In this document: positions 63,989 to 64,000 of the stretch, in pieces
Layout of the letters: each line of letters starts with the position of its first letter
Numbering within the stretch: the stretch's first letter is position 1
From: Cytophagales bacterium
Lineage (GTDB): Bacteria; Bacteroidota; Bacteroidia; Cytophagales; Bernardetiaceae
NCBI GenBank assembly: GCA_004293815.1
Contig: RDZD01000017.1
Location: forward strand, 29,133 to 93,132
Length of the DNA: 64,000 bases
Direction of reading: 5' to 3'
Made by a program: the position numbers and the translations under genes
Notes under the pieces: model-generated
What the model was told of the DNA's origin: nothing
What the model saw: the letters and a program-made list of their open reading frames with translations, nothing else
Database searches by the model: none

Positions 63989-64000
63989 AGAAATTATGAG
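63975..64000 (+). CDS. Start of a next gene, cut by the window edge
   Basis: An ATG at 63975 begins MKKIKEIM and runs off the right edge, overlapping the end of the Fic gene by 14 nt. Only 8 codons are visible. By operon logic it could encode hsdS, hsdR or a further accessory protein, but nothing in the visible part can decide this. Confidence 0.45.

Noticed and set aside
1..64000. CRISPR arrays, transposases, integrases, rRNA genes, prophage
   Set aside because: Both strands were read for direct repeats with spacers, transposase motifs and rRNA; none was seen. The type I R-M genes at the right edge are the only defence-type genes.

Overview
The window looks like a chromosomal segment of a Bacteroidota bacterium, probably of the Cytophagia/Cytophagales type. 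This rests on: secreted proteins ending in type IX secretion (T9SS) sorting tails; family-typical genes (DUF2480, outer-membrane beta-barrel protein with a carboxypeptidase-like plug, tricorn-type protease, TamB); AT-rich gaps without obvious Shine-Dalgarno sites; and many promoters of the Bacteroidota form TTTG-N19-TAnnTTTG, often followed by CG. No transposase, integrase, CRISPR array or rRNA was seen. The species cannot be named from this sequence alone.

Layout. 1-4100: 3' part of a MoxR ATPase, an M20 dipeptidase, tRNA-Leu(CAA), a small hypothetical protein and trmB. 4100-11630: a gap with hairpins, a small membrane protein, an MFS transporter, tRNA-Ser(GGA), a glycosyltransferase overlapping an ECF sigma factor, a sulfotransferase, a lipoprotein, a DUF1036 protein and a YjgN/DUF898 membrane protein. 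11630-16700: a 1500-residue T9SS cargo protein with SBBP and seven Ig-like repeats. Its 3' end, including the terminator hairpin, is tandemly duplicated with a 215-bp period. 16700-20330: a surface-glycan-like cluster (FkbM methyltransferase, a GT-B-like protein, a deacetylase/GH57-like barrel protein). 20470-30300: an Imm51-like protein, mtaB, a tricorn protease, cinA, a STAS-like protein, nrnA, an LEA-2-like lipoprotein and a small hypothetical protein.

30420-47260: a SulP transporter, a second T9SS cargo protein, a TonB-type outer-membrane barrel, sucA (without sucB beside it), a membrane-tethered GH18 protein, a YihY/BrkB protein, an AIM24 protein, kdsA and an acyl-CoA carboxylase beta subunit. 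47369-52666: one 1765-residue signalling protein (Ser/Thr kinase, AAA-type ATPase, helical repeats, GAF, SpoIIE/PP2C phosphatase). It is divergent from the infC-rpmI-rplT translation operon. 54484-61207: tamB, then a minus-strand group DUF2480, CBS-domain protein, alpha/beta hydrolase. 61552-64000: the start of a type I restriction-modification operon: hsdM, an overlapping gene fusing a Bro-N-like domain to a Fic domain, and the first codons of a further overlapping gene cut by the window edge.

Most of the segment is housekeeping and cell-envelope function. The parts most worth a second look are the Bro-N-Fic gene inside the type I R-M operon at the right edge, the kinase-ATPase-phosphatase fusion, the 215-bp duplication of a sorting-signal end with a covarying terminator hairpin, and the very regular promoter set. 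Product calls rest on sequence motifs recognised by eye; no database search was run.
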